The notes: generated by a model not told the origin, from the sequence alone. A stretch of DNA of 64,000 nt from Microvirga sp. VF16 (GCF_016864375.1 NZ_CP069354.1:4786001-4850000), one strand, 5' to 3'; shown: positions 8,046 to 21,946, counted from the first letter of the stretch. Program-made: numbers and translations.

Positions 8046-8293
8046 GGACAGCGATGCTGTCCCTTTTGGAGTGCCTGCACTCCTACCTTCGCCCTGGGGT
8101 TTTCTTGATGCTTCGCCTGACGCGAACGAAACGAGATACCACGAAAACCGCCCGCAAAACGTGGGCGGAACGGGCGACTCTGGGCTGACGACAGCCCAAA
8201 GGTGCCCGCGAGGTGCGGGCTCCCCTGCCGGACCCAACCCTCGAAAACCCGAAGAAGCGGCGGGCACTCCGGACGATCCGATCATCCGGCAGG
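8046..8293 (+). ncRNA. Hairpin-rich leader or small RNA upstream of gltB
   Basis: Five hairpins follow one another: GGACAGC/GCTGTCC (8046-8062, loop GAT, then CTTTT); GGAGTG/CACTCC (8068-8083); CCGCCCGC/GTGGGCGG (8148-8168, loop AAAAC); TGGGCTG/CAGCCCA (8181-8198, loop ACGA); GCCCGC/GCGGGC (8204-8220). A perfect 9-bp long-range stem CCTGCCGGA/TCCGGCAGG (8224-8232 with 8285-8293) closes the region 53 bases before the gltB ATG. No convincing ORF is present in 7807-8346. It could be a 5' untranslated regulator (attenuator) of gltBD or a separate RNA. No known Rfam class was recognised. Confidence 0.5.
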
Positions 8294-8346
8294 CCCAAAA
8301 GCCGCCTCAAAGAACCTGAATACGCGTTCGGATGTGAGGATCTGCC

Positions 8347-13065
<4,719 letters not shown>

Positions 13066-13083
13066 GGAATTTAGGGCAAACCC

Positions 13084-14505
13084 ATGGGCAAGGTCACAGG
13101 CTTTCTCGAATACGACCGGCAGGAGCAGAAGTATCAGCTCGCCGGGGAACGCGTGCGCCACTTCCGCGAATTCACGCTGCCGCTCGACGACAACGACCTG
13201 AAGAAGCAGGCGGGACGCTGCATGGATTGCGGCATCCCGTTCTGCCACGGTCCGACGGGCTGTCCGGTGCACAACCAGATTCCAGACTGGAACGATCTGG
13301 TCTGGTCCGACGACTGGGAGGAGGCCGCGCGCAACCTCCACACCACCAACAACTTCCCGGAATTCACGGGCCGCATCTGCCCGGCTCCGTGCGAGGAAGC
13401 CTGCACACTGAATCTCGAAAACCAGCCGGTCACGATCAAGACCATCGAGCAGGCCATCGCCGACAAGGCGTGGGAGATGGGCTTCGTGAAGCCGGAGCCT
13501 TCCGAGATCACCACGGGCAAGCGCGTCGCTGTCATCGGCTCAGGGCCGGCCGGCATGGCAGCCGCCCAGCAGCTCGCTCGCGCGGGCCATGAAGTGCATG
13601 TGTTCGAGCGCCAGGCGAAGCCCGGCGGGTTGCTGCGCTACGGCATCCCGGACTTCAAGATGGAGAAGTACCATATCGACCGACGCGTGAAGCAGATGGA
13701 AGCCGAAGGCGTAATCTTCCATTGCGGCGTCAATGTCGGCGTCGACAAGAGCTTCGCCTCGCTTCACAACGAGTTCGATGCCGTACTGTTTGCGGGCGGC
13801 GCGGAAGATCCGCGCAATCCGTACCTGCCGGGACAGGATCTCGCCGGCGTGCATTTCGCCATGCCCTATCTCACGCAAGCGAATCAGCGCGTCGGCAACG
13901 AGGAGGTCACGGCAGAACCCATCCTCGCGAGCGGCAAGCACGTGGTGGTGATCGGCGGCGGCGACACGGCGTCCGACTGCGTCGGCACCGCCTTCCGCCA
14001 GGGCGCTCTCTCCGTGACGCAGCTCGACATCCGTCCCAAGCCGCCCGAGCGTGAGGACAAGCTGACGGTGTGGCCCTATTGGCCGACCAAGATGCGCACC
14101 TCCTCATCTCAGGCAGAAGGCGCGGAGCGCGAATTCCAGGCGGCAACGCTCGGCATCGTCGGGAAGAAGGGTCAGGCAACCGGGGTGCAATGCGCCCGCG
14201 TGGACGAGAAGCGCCAGCCGATAGCCGGCACTGAATTCGTGCTCAAGGCCGATCTTGTCTTCCTCGCCATCGGCTTCGCCGGCTCGGTGAAGGCAGGCCT
14301 GCTGGACGAATCGGGCGTCGCCATGGACCGCCGCGGCAACGTGGTGGCCGACGACAAGAGCTACCGCACGTCGAGCGAGAAGGTGTTCGTCGCCGGCGAC
14401 ATGCGCCGCGGCCAGTCCCTGGTGGTGTGGGCCATCCGCGAAGGCCGTCAGGCCGCCCGCTCCATCGACACCTTCCTGATGGGCTCCAGCATCCTGCCGG
14501 AGTAG
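13084..14505 (+). CDS. gltD: Glutamate synthase small subunit
   Basis: 473 residues. The N-terminus has two 4Fe-4S cysteine sets (CMDCGIPFCHGPTGC and CPAPCEEACTLN). There follow an FAD-binding GSGPAGMAAAQQLARAGHEV and an NADPH-binding GGGDTASDCVGTAFRQGA, then a C-terminal FAD contact (FVAGDMRRGQSLVVWAIREGR). It transfers electrons from NADPH to GltB. It lies 18 bases after gltB, so the two are co-transcribed, and a terminator follows. Confidence 0.97.
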   Translation: MGKVTGFLEYDRQEQKYQLAGERVRHFREFTLPLDDNDLKKQAGRCMDCGIPFCHGPTGCPVHNQIPDWNDLVWSDDWEEAARNLHTTNNFPEFTGRICPAPCEEACTLNLENQPVTIKTIEQAIADKAWEMGFVKPEPSEITTGKRVAVIGSGPAGMAAAQQLARAGHEVHVFERQAKPGGLLRYGIPDFKMEKYHIDRRVKQMEAEGVIFHCGVNVGVDKSFASLHNEFDAVLFAGGAEDPRNPYLPGQDLAGVHFAMPYLTQANQRVGNEEVTAEPILASGKHVVVIGGGDTASDCVGTAFRQGALSVTQLDIRPKPPEREDKLTVWPYWPTKMRTSSSQAEGAEREFQAATLGIVGKKGQATGVQCARVDEKRQPIAGTEFVLKADLVFLAIGFAGSVKAGLLDESGVAMDRRGNVVADDKSYRTSSEKVFVAGDMRRGQSLVVWAIREGRQAARSIDTFLMGSSILPE

Positions 14506-14527
14506 AATTTCGAAAGTCTGCACAATG

Positions 14528-14564
14528 AAAGCGGCGGCTCATCGCAAGATGACCGCCGCTTTTT
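14528..14564 (+). terminator. Rho-independent terminator after gltD
   Basis: GCGGCGG-C-TCATC, GCAA tetraloop, GATGA-CCGCCGC, then five T. One bulged C; otherwise perfect 12-bp stem. Confidence 0.93.
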
Positions 14565-14581
14565 CATGTCTTCAGATCGTC

Positions 14582-15841
14582 TCAGGGATTGGGCCACCGG
14601 AAATCGTCGGCCCGGCCGGGACGTGAGCCTGGGGCGATTCCGACCCGCAGGGCACGCTGGATCGTATAGGCATTGTCGCCGGTGAGCTTCGGCGGTGCCG
14701 ATACGAGCGTTCCGCCCGGAGTCACATCCTGACGGGTCAGAGGCAGGACCGGACCGATCAAAGGCTTCGACGGCAGGGAGACCGGTGCGGCGGCATCCGG
14801 CGGCGCGGGGATCGCTGCCTCGACCGAGGGAGGGGAAGAGCCATCCGCGGGTGTGATATCGGCCGGATTGGGAGCGGCGGCCGTTGCTGTCCCGCCCTGC
14901 CCGAGGATCCGCTTGATCTCGGTATCGGCAAAGAAGGCGACCTTGCGTGAGCCTGCACGGGTGAAGAATATGCCCTCGTTGGTGCGCAACTTGGCAGGCT
15001 CGCCGTCGACATCGGGACCGTCGGGCGTATAGCGGTTTTCATCGTCGACGAAACCGGGCCAGATATCCACATAGGCGCCGCCGTTGCGCTGGACGCTCTC
15101 CTTGTAGATCTCATTCATGGCGACCAGGTCGTCGGAGATCTTGCTGTTCTTCATCGGCGGCAGACCGATCCAGACTGCAGGGATCCGACGCTCCTTGAAG
15201 ACGGTCGTAATCGCATCGACCCGCTGCCGGTAGAGCTCCTTCCAGCGGTCGGACAGGGGCTCGATCGACTCGTCCCCCTCCCTGATCGACTGCCGGTCGC
15301 TCGTTCCCAGCATCACGACGGCGACACTCGTTTTCTGTCCGCCATCGAGCGTTGCCTTGATGAAATTCGGCCATTCGGCCGGATCGGCGCGGACGAGGCT
15401 GACATCGCCGCGCACCTTCGCGACGACTTCCACATCCTGGTTTTCGGCGAAATGCGCCTCGAGCCCCTGGCGGGCGAACCCGGCCAGGGCATCGCCAAAC
15501 ACCACCACATGGGTGCTCGGATCGACCTTCGGCTTCTCCTGCCTGGCGACGGCAGCCGCCGCGGGAGCGGACTTGCGCGGCCGGGCCACGGGCGCCCGCG
15601 CGGGCGCCGGAGGATCGTCCGGAACGCCGAAGAAGCGTCTCAGGCTGAATCCCTGCGGTCGCTGAGGTGCCGGCTGCACGAGCTTTCCGGGATAATAGCC
15701 GGGCGGATAGGCCCGTAGATCGCGCCGAGGCTGCTGCTGCTGTTGCTGATAATAGCCGGACTGGGCCAGGGCCGCACTGCCCCCAAGGACTGCCAGCAGC
15801 AGGGCCAGGAACAGTCGGCGAAGAATCGGCACCATGGTCAT
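14582..15841 (-). CDS. Secreted SGNH-hydrolase-like protein (DUF459 type)
   Basis: 419 residues. A signal peptide (to about ALAQ, residue 26) is followed by a Gln run (YYQQQQQQ) and a Pro/Ala-rich linker to about residue 105. The SGNH-like domain spans about 108-315: VVVFGDALAG replaces the usual GDS block, then VVMLGTSDRQSI, and DGEPAKLRTNEGIFFTRAGSRKVAF near the end. The tail is Pro/Ala-rich. In block I the expected Ser is Ala (GDALA rather than GDSLA), so classical esterase activity is doubtful. DUF459 proteins are common in the rhizobial periplasm, with unclear roles, possibly polysaccharide O-acetyl transfer or removal. Confidence 0.75.
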   Translation of the reverse strand: MTMVPILRRLFLALLLAVLGGSAALAQSGYYQQQQQQPRRDLRAYPPGYYPGKLVQPAPQRPQGFSLRRFFGVPDDPPAPARAPVARPRKSAPAAAAVARQEKPKVDPSTHVVVFGDALAGFARQGLEAHFAENQDVEVVAKVRGDVSLVRADPAEWPNFIKATLDGGQKTSVAVVMLGTSDRQSIREGDESIEPLSDRWKELYRQRVDAITTVFKERRIPAVWIGLPPMKNSKISDDLVAMNEIYKESVQRNGGAYVDIWPGFVDDENRYTPDGPDVDGEPAKLRTNEGIFFTRAGSRKVAFFADTEIKRILGQGGTATAAAPNPADITPADGSSPPSVEAAIPAPPDAAAPVSLPSKPLIGPVLPLTRQDVTPGGTLVSAPPKLTGDNAYTIQRALRVGIAPGSRPGRADDFRWPNP

Positions 15842-15898
15842 AGGCGGTTCCACTTCATTCCGGACCAGCCTTGAATATAGAGCCTTGCGGGAACTCCG

Positions 15899-17125
15899 TC
15901 AGCGGGTCGCACGCAATTCCCGCAGGACCGCGTAATCGGCATAGCCATCCGGGATCAAGCCACGGCGCAGCTGGAAGTTCCGCACGGCCTCCCGGGTCTT
16001 GGAGCCGAGCTTGCCGTCGGTGTTGCCTTCATAGAATCCGAGGCGGGCGAGACGCTCCTGCAACTCCTGGCTCTGATCCTTGTCCAGCATGGGCTTGTCC
16101 TTGGGCCATGCGCCCTGGATCGGCTGCCCGCCCAAGAGCCGGTCGCCGAGATGAGCCACGCCCATGGCATAGGCATCCGAGGAATTGTAGGCCTTGATCA
16201 CGTCGTAGTTGCGGGTCACCAGGAAGGCGGGTCCCCCTGCACCACCCGGCAGGAACAGGCTGGCCTCGCCGGAGCGAGGCATGGCCTTGCCATCCAGCCG
16301 GCGGACACCCACGGCGTTCCAGCGGGCGAAATCCTGCCGCAAGTGCTGGTAATCGAAGCCCCGCGGCAGCGCTACCTCGAAGCCCCAGGGCAAGCCCGGC
16401 TGCCAGCCGTGCTGACGCAGGTAATTGGCGGTCGAGGCCATGGCGTCTGGCACCGAGGACCAGATGTCCCGCATTCCATCCCGGTTGCCGTCGACGGCGA
16501 ATTTCATGAAGCTCGAGGGCATGAACTGGGTCTGGCCCATGGCGCCTGCCCAGGAGCCCAGCATCCTGGAGCGGTCGATATGCTCGCCTTCCAGGATCTG
16601 GAGCGCGGTGAGCAGCTCTTCCTTGAAGAAATCGCCCCGATAGCCGGTATAGGCCAGGGTCGCCAGCGCCCGGACCGCGTAGATCGATCCGGTGAAGCTG
16701 CCGAAATTGGTCTCCATGCCCCAGACGCCGAGGACCACGGAGCGCGGAACCCCATAGGTCCGCTCGACCATGGCGAGGGTCTTCGACCACTCGGCGGCCA
16801 TCTCCTGGCCGCGCTTCAGGCGCTGAGCCGAGATGGCACCGTTGATGTAATCCCAGATCGGACGGACGAATTCGGACTGCTTTTTCGTAAGCGCGATGAT
16901 CTTGGCGTCGGGCTCGACGCCCCGGAACGCCTCCTCGAAGGTCGCCCGCGACACGCCCCGCGCCTTGGCGGCAGGCCACAGCCCCTGCACGAAGCGCTGG
17001 AACCCGGCCTGGGAAGCGTCCTGCGCCTGGACGGGCGGAACACTGCCGCCCCCACCCATGGTGAGGCTCAAACCGAGAAGGAGCGCGCCGGAAAGGCGGC
17101 ACACCAGGGAAAGCGGCAGGCGCAT
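15899..17125 (-). CDS. Lytic murein transglycosylase, MltB family, with PG-binding domain
   Basis: 408 residues. A signal peptide (to about VQAQ, residue 35) precedes an SLT_2/MltB catalytic domain (about 38-335). The catalytic Glu138 lies in GVWGMETNFGSFTG, with the downstream GAMGQTQFMPSSF motif. A peptidoglycan-binding type-1 domain (about 345-405; LQERLARLGFYEGNTDGKLGSKTREAVRNFQ) ends the protein. It cleaves glycan strands between MurNAc and GlcNAc, forming 1,6-anhydroMurNAc. No lipobox Cys, so it is probably soluble in the periplasm. It faces the same way as the SGNH gene 57 bp downstream. Confidence 0.93.
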   Translation of the reverse strand: MRLPLSLVCRLSGALLLGLSLTMGGGGSVPPVQAQDASQAGFQRFVQGLWPAAKARGVSRATFEEAFRGVEPDAKIIALTKKQSEFVRPIWDYINGAISAQRLKRGQEMAAEWSKTLAMVERTYGVPRSVVLGVWGMETNFGSFTGSIYAVRALATLAYTGYRGDFFKEELLTALQILEGEHIDRSRMLGSWAGAMGQTQFMPSSFMKFAVDGNRDGMRDIWSSVPDAMASTANYLRQHGWQPGLPWGFEVALPRGFDYQHLRQDFARWNAVGVRRLDGKAMPRSGEASLFLPGGAGGPAFLVTRNYDVIKAYNSSDAYAMGVAHLGDRLLGGQPIQGAWPKDKPMLDKDQSQELQERLARLGFYEGNTDGKLGSKTREAVRNFQLRRGLIPDGYADYAVLRELRATR

Positions 17126-17470
17126 GGAAGTCGCTCACGGAAACAGGACAGATCTGCCCTGCCAATGCGACACTAAACGGGTTAACAGCCGGTTGATAGT
17201 GCATCCTGATGCAGCCTTCCGCACGGTCATACCGTAGTCACCTGTGGCAATCATGATCGGCATCGCCAAGGCGGCCCCTCCTCAAAACCGCCGTTGTTGG
17301 CAGCTTAACCACAACACTTCAGCTCCAATTCAGGTCGGAGCTGCAATGAGGCACATGCAACGACGAAACATCGAAAGCACTGCCGCGTTGGAAGGTGCCG
17401 AAGCTTGACAGTTATCGGTTCCCTTTTCCCGGTCCTGACTTAGATTATCCCTCCCTCTTGATGCTCAATC
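17126..17470. other. 345-bp divergent intergenic region between mltB-like gene and galU
   Basis: It must hold promoters for both flanking genes. An inverted repeat CAGCTCC/GGAGCTG lies at 17320-17326 and 17337-17343. A TTAA-N7-TTGA block at 17182-17196 is one base off the CtrA half-site pattern TTAA-N7-TTAA. No ORF or RNA gene was recognised. Confidence 0.5.
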
Positions 17471-18349
17471 ATGGCCCAATCAATGAAGCGTATCCGCAAA
17501 GCAGTCCTTCCCGTCGCTGGTCTCGGCACCCGGTTCCTGCCGGCCACCAAGGCCGTTCCCAAGGAGATGCTCTGCGTCGTCGACCGTCCGGTCGTGCAGC
17601 ATGTGGTCGATGAGGCGCGTGCCGCCGGCATCGAGCATTTCATCTTCGTTACCGGCCGCAACAAGGCGGTGATCGAGGACCATTTCGATATCGCCTATGA
17701 GCTCAACCGTACGCTGGAGAGCCGCAACAAGACCAAGGAGCTGGAGCTTCTCGCCAAGGATCAGCCCCAGGCCGGCCAGACGAGCTTCACCCGTCAGCAG
17801 GAGCCGCTCGGCCTCGGCCACGCGGTCTGGTGTGCCCGCGAACTCGTGGGCGACGAGCCCTTCGCCGTGATCCTCCCCGATATGCTCAGCCGCGGTTCCA
17901 TGGAGCAGATGATCGCGGCCTACGACAAGCATGGCGGCAACATCATCGCCGTCGAGGAGGTGCCGGAGGATCAGACGCACCAATACGGCATCGTCTCGGT
18001 CGGCCAGGAATTCGGCCAGACCTTCGAGATCACCGGCATGGTGGAAAAGCCGCCGAAGGGCACCGCGCCCTCGAACTACATCATTTCCGGCCGCTATATC
18101 CTGCAGCCCGAGATCTTCGACCTGCTCTCCACCCAGGAGCGCGGCGCCGGCAACGAGATCCAGCTCACGGATTCCATGATCCGCCTGATGAAGGACCACC
18201 CGTTCTTCGGCATGAAGTATCAGGGCAAGACCTACGACACGGGCTCCAAGATCGGCTTCCTCATGGCGAACGTCGCCTACGCCCTGGAGCGCGAGGAGCT
18301 GTCCGCCGATTTCCGCCGGGAGCTCGAAGCCCTGCTGCGGCAGAAGTAA
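17471..18349 (+). CDS. galU: UTP-glucose-1-phosphate uridylyltransferase
   Basis: 292 residues. The nucleotidyltransferase signature VLPVAGLGTRFLPATKAVPKEM is near the N-terminus, followed by VTGRNKAVIEDHFD and GLGHAVWCAREL. It makes UDP-glucose from UTP and glucose-1-phosphate for LPS, exopolysaccharide and glucan synthesis. UDP-glucose is also the donor for the periplasmic glucans that the two OpgG/OpgD-type proteins in this window would process. The gene is 50 bp upstream of kdsD. Confidence 0.95.
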   Translation: MAQSMKRIRKAVLPVAGLGTRFLPATKAVPKEMLCVVDRPVVQHVVDEARAAGIEHFIFVTGRNKAVIEDHFDIAYELNRTLESRNKTKELELLAKDQPQAGQTSFTRQQEPLGLGHAVWCARELVGDEPFAVILPDMLSRGSMEQMIAAYDKHGGNIIAVEEVPEDQTHQYGIVSVGQEFGQTFEITGMVEKPPKGTAPSNYIISGRYILQPEIFDLLSTQERGAGNEIQLTDSMIRLMKDHPFFGMKYQGKTYDTGSKIGFLMANVAYALEREELSADFRRELEALLRQK

Positions 18350-18399
18350 GCAAGCGCGAGGGTTCCTCATGGCCGCCCGTCTGTGCTAGAGGGGCGGCC

Positions 18400-19395
18400 A
18401 TGGCACTTGCACAACAAGCTCCCCTTTCGCCCGATCCGACCATTGCCTCAGCCCTGCGCACGCTCGAAACCGAGCGAGACGGCCTGACGATCCTGATGGA
18501 GGCCATCGGCAACGGCCTCGGTCCCGTCTTCACGGCTGCGGTCGAGACGCTGGCGGCTGCCAAGGGCCGTGTGATCGTCACCGGCATGGGCAAGTCCGGC
18601 CATGTGGGCCGCAAGATCACCGCCACTTTCGCCTCGACCGGCACGCCCGCCCATTACGTCCATCCGGCAGAGGCGAGCCACGGCGATCTGGGCATGATCC
18701 AGACAGACGACGTGATCATCGCCCTGTCCTGGTCGGGGGAGACGGCCGAGCTCGCCGACATTCTCGGCTACTCCCGGCGCTTCCGGGTGCCGCTGATCGC
18801 GCTGACCTCAAATGCCGAGTCGACGCTCGGGCGCGCCGCCGATATCTGCCTGACCCTGCCGAAGGCCAAGGAAGCCTGCCCCAACGGGCTGGCGCCCACG
18901 ACCTCAACCACGATCCAGCTGGCACTGGGCGACGCCCTCGCCGTCGCTCTTCTGGAGAAGCGCGGGTTCACGGCGGAGCACTTCAAAGTCTTCCATCCGG
19001 GCGGAAAGCTTGGTGCCCGCCTCAAGCTCGTCCGTGACATCATGCACAAGGACGAGCGCCTGCCCGTCGTCGGCATCGAGGCGCGCATGGACGAGGCCAT
19101 CGGCGAGATCGGCCGCAAGGGTTTTGGTGCCGTGATCGTGGTGAACGATGACGGCACGCTTGCCGGCATCGTCACTGACGGCGACCTGCGCCGCAATCTC
19201 AAGCCCGATCTCATGACCCTGCCGGTCACGGCGATCATGACCAAGACGCCGCGCACCATCGCGCCGGATGCTCTCGTGGCGACCGCGCTGGAGATGGAAG
19301 AGGCCTCCCGGATCACGGCCCTGATCGTAGTCGAGAACAGCCGACCCATCGGCCTCGTGCATTATCTCGACCTGCTGCGCGCGGGTGCAGCGTAA
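18400..19395 (+). CDS. kdsD: Arabinose-5-phosphate isomerase (KpsF/GutQ type)
   Basis: 331 residues: a SIS sugar-isomerase domain (about 40-190; TGMGKSGHVGRKITATFASTGTPA, ALSWSGETAEL) followed by two CBS domains (about 210-330; DIMHKDERLPVV, IMTKTPRTI). It converts ribulose-5-phosphate to arabinose-5-phosphate, the first step of Kdo synthesis for LPS. The start at 18400 gives the family N-terminus; a longer frame reading in from galU is an artefact. Probably co-transcribed with galU as an envelope-sugar unit. Confidence 0.93.
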   Translation: MALAQQAPLSPDPTIASALRTLETERDGLTILMEAIGNGLGPVFTAAVETLAAAKGRVIVTGMGKSGHVGRKITATFASTGTPAHYVHPAEASHGDLGMIQTDDVIIALSWSGETAELADILGYSRRFRVPLIALTSNAESTLGRAADICLTLPKAKEACPNGLAPTTSTTIQLALGDALAVALLEKRGFTAEHFKVFHPGGKLGARLKLVRDIMHKDERLPVVGIEARMDEAIGEIGRKGFGAVIVVNDDGTLAGIVTDGDLRRNLKPDLMTLPVTAIMTKTPRTIAPDALVATALEMEEASRITALIVVENSRPIGLVHYLDLLRAGAA

Positions 19396-19845
19396 TCAGG
19401 GATCATCGACGACAAGCGTCGATCCCTCGACCCGCACGACACGCACCCTGGCGCCGGCAAAGCGGTCGGCGCCCGTCACCCGCCAGGAGCTGTCATCGAC
19501 CCGGATGCGACCCTCGCCATCCTTGATCGGCGTCTCAAGCGTGAAGACCCGTCCGACAAGAGATTGACCGCGCTGATTGAGCGGCGAAGGCTCAGCGTTG
19601 GGCTGCGTCTTCGAGCGGGTGACGAAACGCCCCAGGATCACTGCTCCGACGGACAACAGCGCGAAGAGCAGCGCAGCCACCTGCCAGGACAGGCCGAGCA
19701 GGGCATCCAGCAAGCCGGTGGCGATGGCGGCGAGGCCGAGCCAGAGGAAGAACGAGCCCGGAGCGATCAATTCGACGCCGATCAGGATCACACCGAGGAT
19801 GATCCAGGCCCAGGCTCCAAATCCGATGAACGCGTCGGCGATCAT
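19396..19845 (-). CDS. NfeD-family membrane protein
   Basis: 149 residues. Three hydrophobic segments occupy about 8-75 and a small OB-like C-terminal domain follows (GRVFTLETPIKDGEGRIRVDDSSWRVTG...VRVVRVEGSTLVV). This is the short NfeD1b form that lacks a protease domain and partners an SPFH protein in membrane microdomains. Its ATG overlaps the stop of the SPFH gene by 4 bases, so the two are translated together. Its stop directly abuts the kdsD stop from the other strand. Confidence 0.9.
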   Translation of the reverse strand: MIADAFIGFGAWAWIILGVILIGVELIAPGSFFLWLGLAAIATGLLDALLGLSWQVAALLFALLSVGAVILGRFVTRSKTQPNAEPSPLNQRGQSLVGRVFTLETPIKDGEGRIRVDDSSWRVTGADRFAGARVRVVRVEGSTLVVDDP

Positions 19846-20825
19846 GAGCGCTCGGCTCCGCCGGCAACCGTGGGAACGCTGCGCACGGGCTTGACGCCTG
19901 CCCCACCCTCACCGAACACGGATCTGGTGAGTTCGGCGATGCCGCCGAGCGTGCCGGCAAGGCCGGCCGCCTCGATGGGCACGATCACCACCTTCTGGTT
20001 CGGCGCCGATGCAAGCGCGCGGATCGCATCGATATACTTCTCCGCTACGATGAAGTTGGCGGCCGCGAGATCGCCCTTCGTGATGGCATCGCTGACCATG
20101 CCGGTCGCCTTGGCCTCGGCTTCCGCCTGACGCTCGCGCGCCTCCGCATCGCGGAAGGCCGCTTCCTTACGGCCTTCCGCGGCGAGGATCTGCGACTGCT
20201 TCTGGCCTTCTGCGCGCAGGATCTCCGCCTGCCGCAAGCCTTCCGCTTCGAGCACGGCGGCGCGCTTCTCGCGCTCGGCCTTCATCTGCCGCGCCATGGC
20301 GCCGGCAAGGTCCTGCGGCGGCAGAATGTCCTTGATCTCGACACGTGTAACCTTGGCACCCCAGGGCGAGGCCGCGGCATCGACGACGCGCAGGAGCCGC
20401 TCGTTGATCTCGTCGCGGTGCGAGAGCAACTGATCGAGATCCATGGAGCCGACGACCGTGCGGATATTGGTCATGGTCAAGACCAGCAGCGCCTGGTTCA
20501 AATCGGCAACCTCATAGGAGGCCTTGGCCGCATCGAGCACCTGATAGAACGCAGCCGCATCAATCGTGACGCCCGCGTTGTCCTTGGTAAAGGCTTCCTG
20601 GCTCGGAACGTCGAGCACCTGCTCCATGACGTTCACCTTTTTGCCGATCTGATCGATATAGGGCACGATCAGACCGAGGCCCGGCGTGAGCGTGCGCGAG
20701 TAGCGCCCGAACCGCTCGACCGTATAGGCATAGCCCTGCGGGACCGTCCTGATGCCCATGGCGATCGTCACCACGACGACGAGCACCAGAACGATGACGA
20801 AGATGTCGAAACCACTCAGCGGCAT
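19842..20825 (-). CDS. qmcA: SPFH/Band 7 protein, QmcA-like (stomatin family)
   Basis: 327 residues. One N-terminal transmembrane helix (about 5-25) precedes an SPFH domain (VPQGYAYTVERFGRYSRTLTPGLGLIVPYIDQIGKKVN) and an Ala/Glu-rich coiled coil (about 165-245; AEREKRAAVLEAEGLRQAEILRAEGQ). Stomatin-type proteins form large rings that scaffold membrane domains and modulate FtsH-type proteolysis. The start at 20825 is preferred over an upstream TTG. First gene of the nfeD pair. Confidence 0.92.
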   Translation of the reverse strand: MPLSGFDIFVIVLVLVVVVTIAMGIRTVPQGYAYTVERFGRYSRTLTPGLGLIVPYIDQIGKKVNVMEQVLDVPSQEAFTKDNAGVTIDAAAFYQVLDAAKASYEVADLNQALLVLTMTNIRTVVGSMDLDQLLSHRDEINERLLRVVDAAASPWGAKVTRVEIKDILPPQDLAGAMARQMKAEREKRAAVLEAEGLRQAEILRAEGQKQSQILAAEGRKEAAFRDAEARERQAEAEAKATGMVSDAITKGDLAAANFIVAEKYIDAIRALASAPNQKVVIVPIEAAGLAGTLGGIAELTRSVFGEGGAGVKPVRSVPTVAGGAERS

Positions 20826-20884
20826 GAGCCCCCCAGGCAACCTCGTTGCAGAGGGCTCACGCTACCGCAAACAGGCCTAGAGTC

Positions 20885-21946
20885 CTAGATCCAACCCTGA
20901 AGCTCACGCTCAACGATGTGGTTGATCACGCGCATGCCGTCATCACCGTCATTGAGGCAGGGCAGATAGGCGAATTCCTCGCCGCCGTTGTGCATGAAGA
21001 TCTCGCGGTTCTCGCCGTTGAGCTCTTCCAACGTCTCAAGACAATCGGCGGAGAAGCCGGGCGCGACGATGGCCATGCGCTTCACGCCGCTCTTGGCCAA
21101 AGCTTCCACCGTCTTGTCCGTGTAGGGCTGCAGCCATTCCGCCTTGCCGAAACGGGACTGGAAGCTCATGCGGAACCTATCCTCCGGCCAGCCGAAAGCT
21201 TCCCGCATCAGCCGCCAGGTCTTCACGCATTGGCAGTGATAGGGATCGCCTTTGAGCAGGTATTCCTTCGGCACGCCGTGGAAGGAGACGAGGATCACCT
21301 CCGGCTCGAAGGTGAGCTTCGCCAGTTCCTTCTTCATCGAAGCGATGACGGCGTCGATATAGACCGGATCGTCGTGATAGGGCGGCGAGACGCGCACCGT
21401 CGGCTGCCAGCGCATGTCCATGAGGGCCCGGAAGGCCTGATCGCAGGCGGTGGCCGACGTCGCCGCCGCATATTGCGGATAGAGCGGCACCAGCAGGATG
21501 CGGTCGCAGCCCTGGTCGAGAAGCGCCTGGATGCGCTCGCGCACCTCCGGCTTGCCATAGCGCATGGCCCAATCGACGGTGATCTTGTCGCCAGTGATGC
21601 TTTTCAGATGCTCGGCAACCTTTTCGGCCTGGTTGCGGGTGATGGTCTTGAGCGGCCCCTCGTCGCGCTCATTGTTCCAGATCGAGGCGTAGTCGCGGCC
21701 CTTGGGGCCGGGACGCTTTGTCAGAATGATCAGGTTGAGGATCGGCCACCACAGGAGGCGCGGCGTCTCGATCACGCGCCGGTCGGAGAGGAACTCCTTG
21801 AGGTAGGCACGCATCGGCCAGTAGCTGGTGCCCTCGGGCGTGCCGAGGTTCAGAAGAAGCACACCGATCCTGCCAGCCCGGGCGGGCGGATGATCCACCG
21901 GGCGCACCCCCTGGCGAAGATCGGTCAGACTCACACTCTCATTCAT
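20885..21946 (-). CDS. hemH: Ferrochelatase
   Basis: 353 residues. Motifs include GVLLLNLGTPEG at the N-terminus, PLYPQYAAATSA, the metal-site VSFHGVPKEYL, and FQSRFGKAEWLQPYTD; PGFSADCLETLEEL near the C-terminus is the ferrochelatase signature. It inserts Fe2+ into protoporphyrin IX to form haem, at the membrane face in the cytoplasm. Monocistronic by spacing, although it lies 59 bp upstream of the SPFH gene on the same strand and could read into it. Confidence 0.96.
   Translation of the reverse strand: MNESVSLTDLRQGVRPVDHPPARAGRIGVLLLNLGTPEGTSYWPMRAYLKEFLSDRRVIETPRLLWWPILNLIILTKRPGPKGRDYASIWNNERDEGPLKTITRNQAEKVAEHLKSITGDKITVDWAMRYGKPEVRERIQALLDQGCDRILLVPLYPQYAAATSATACDQAFRALMDMRWQPTVRVSPPYHDDPVYIDAVIASMKKELAKLTFEPEVILVSFHGVPKEYLLKGDPYHCQCVKTWRLMREAFGWPEDRFRMSFQSRFGKAEWLQPYTDKTVEALAKSGVKRMAIVAPGFSADCLETLEELNGENREIFMHNGGEEFAYLPCLNDGDDGMRVINHIVERELQGWI

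Noticed and set aside
17182..17196. CtrA-like half-site TTAA-N7-TTGA upstream of the lytic transglycosylase gene
   Set aside because: One mismatch to the consensus; such sites occur by chance, and no second site supports it.
17405..17446. TTGACA and TAGATT before galU as a sigma-70 promoter
   Set aside because: Spacing is 30 bases, far from the usual 16-18.
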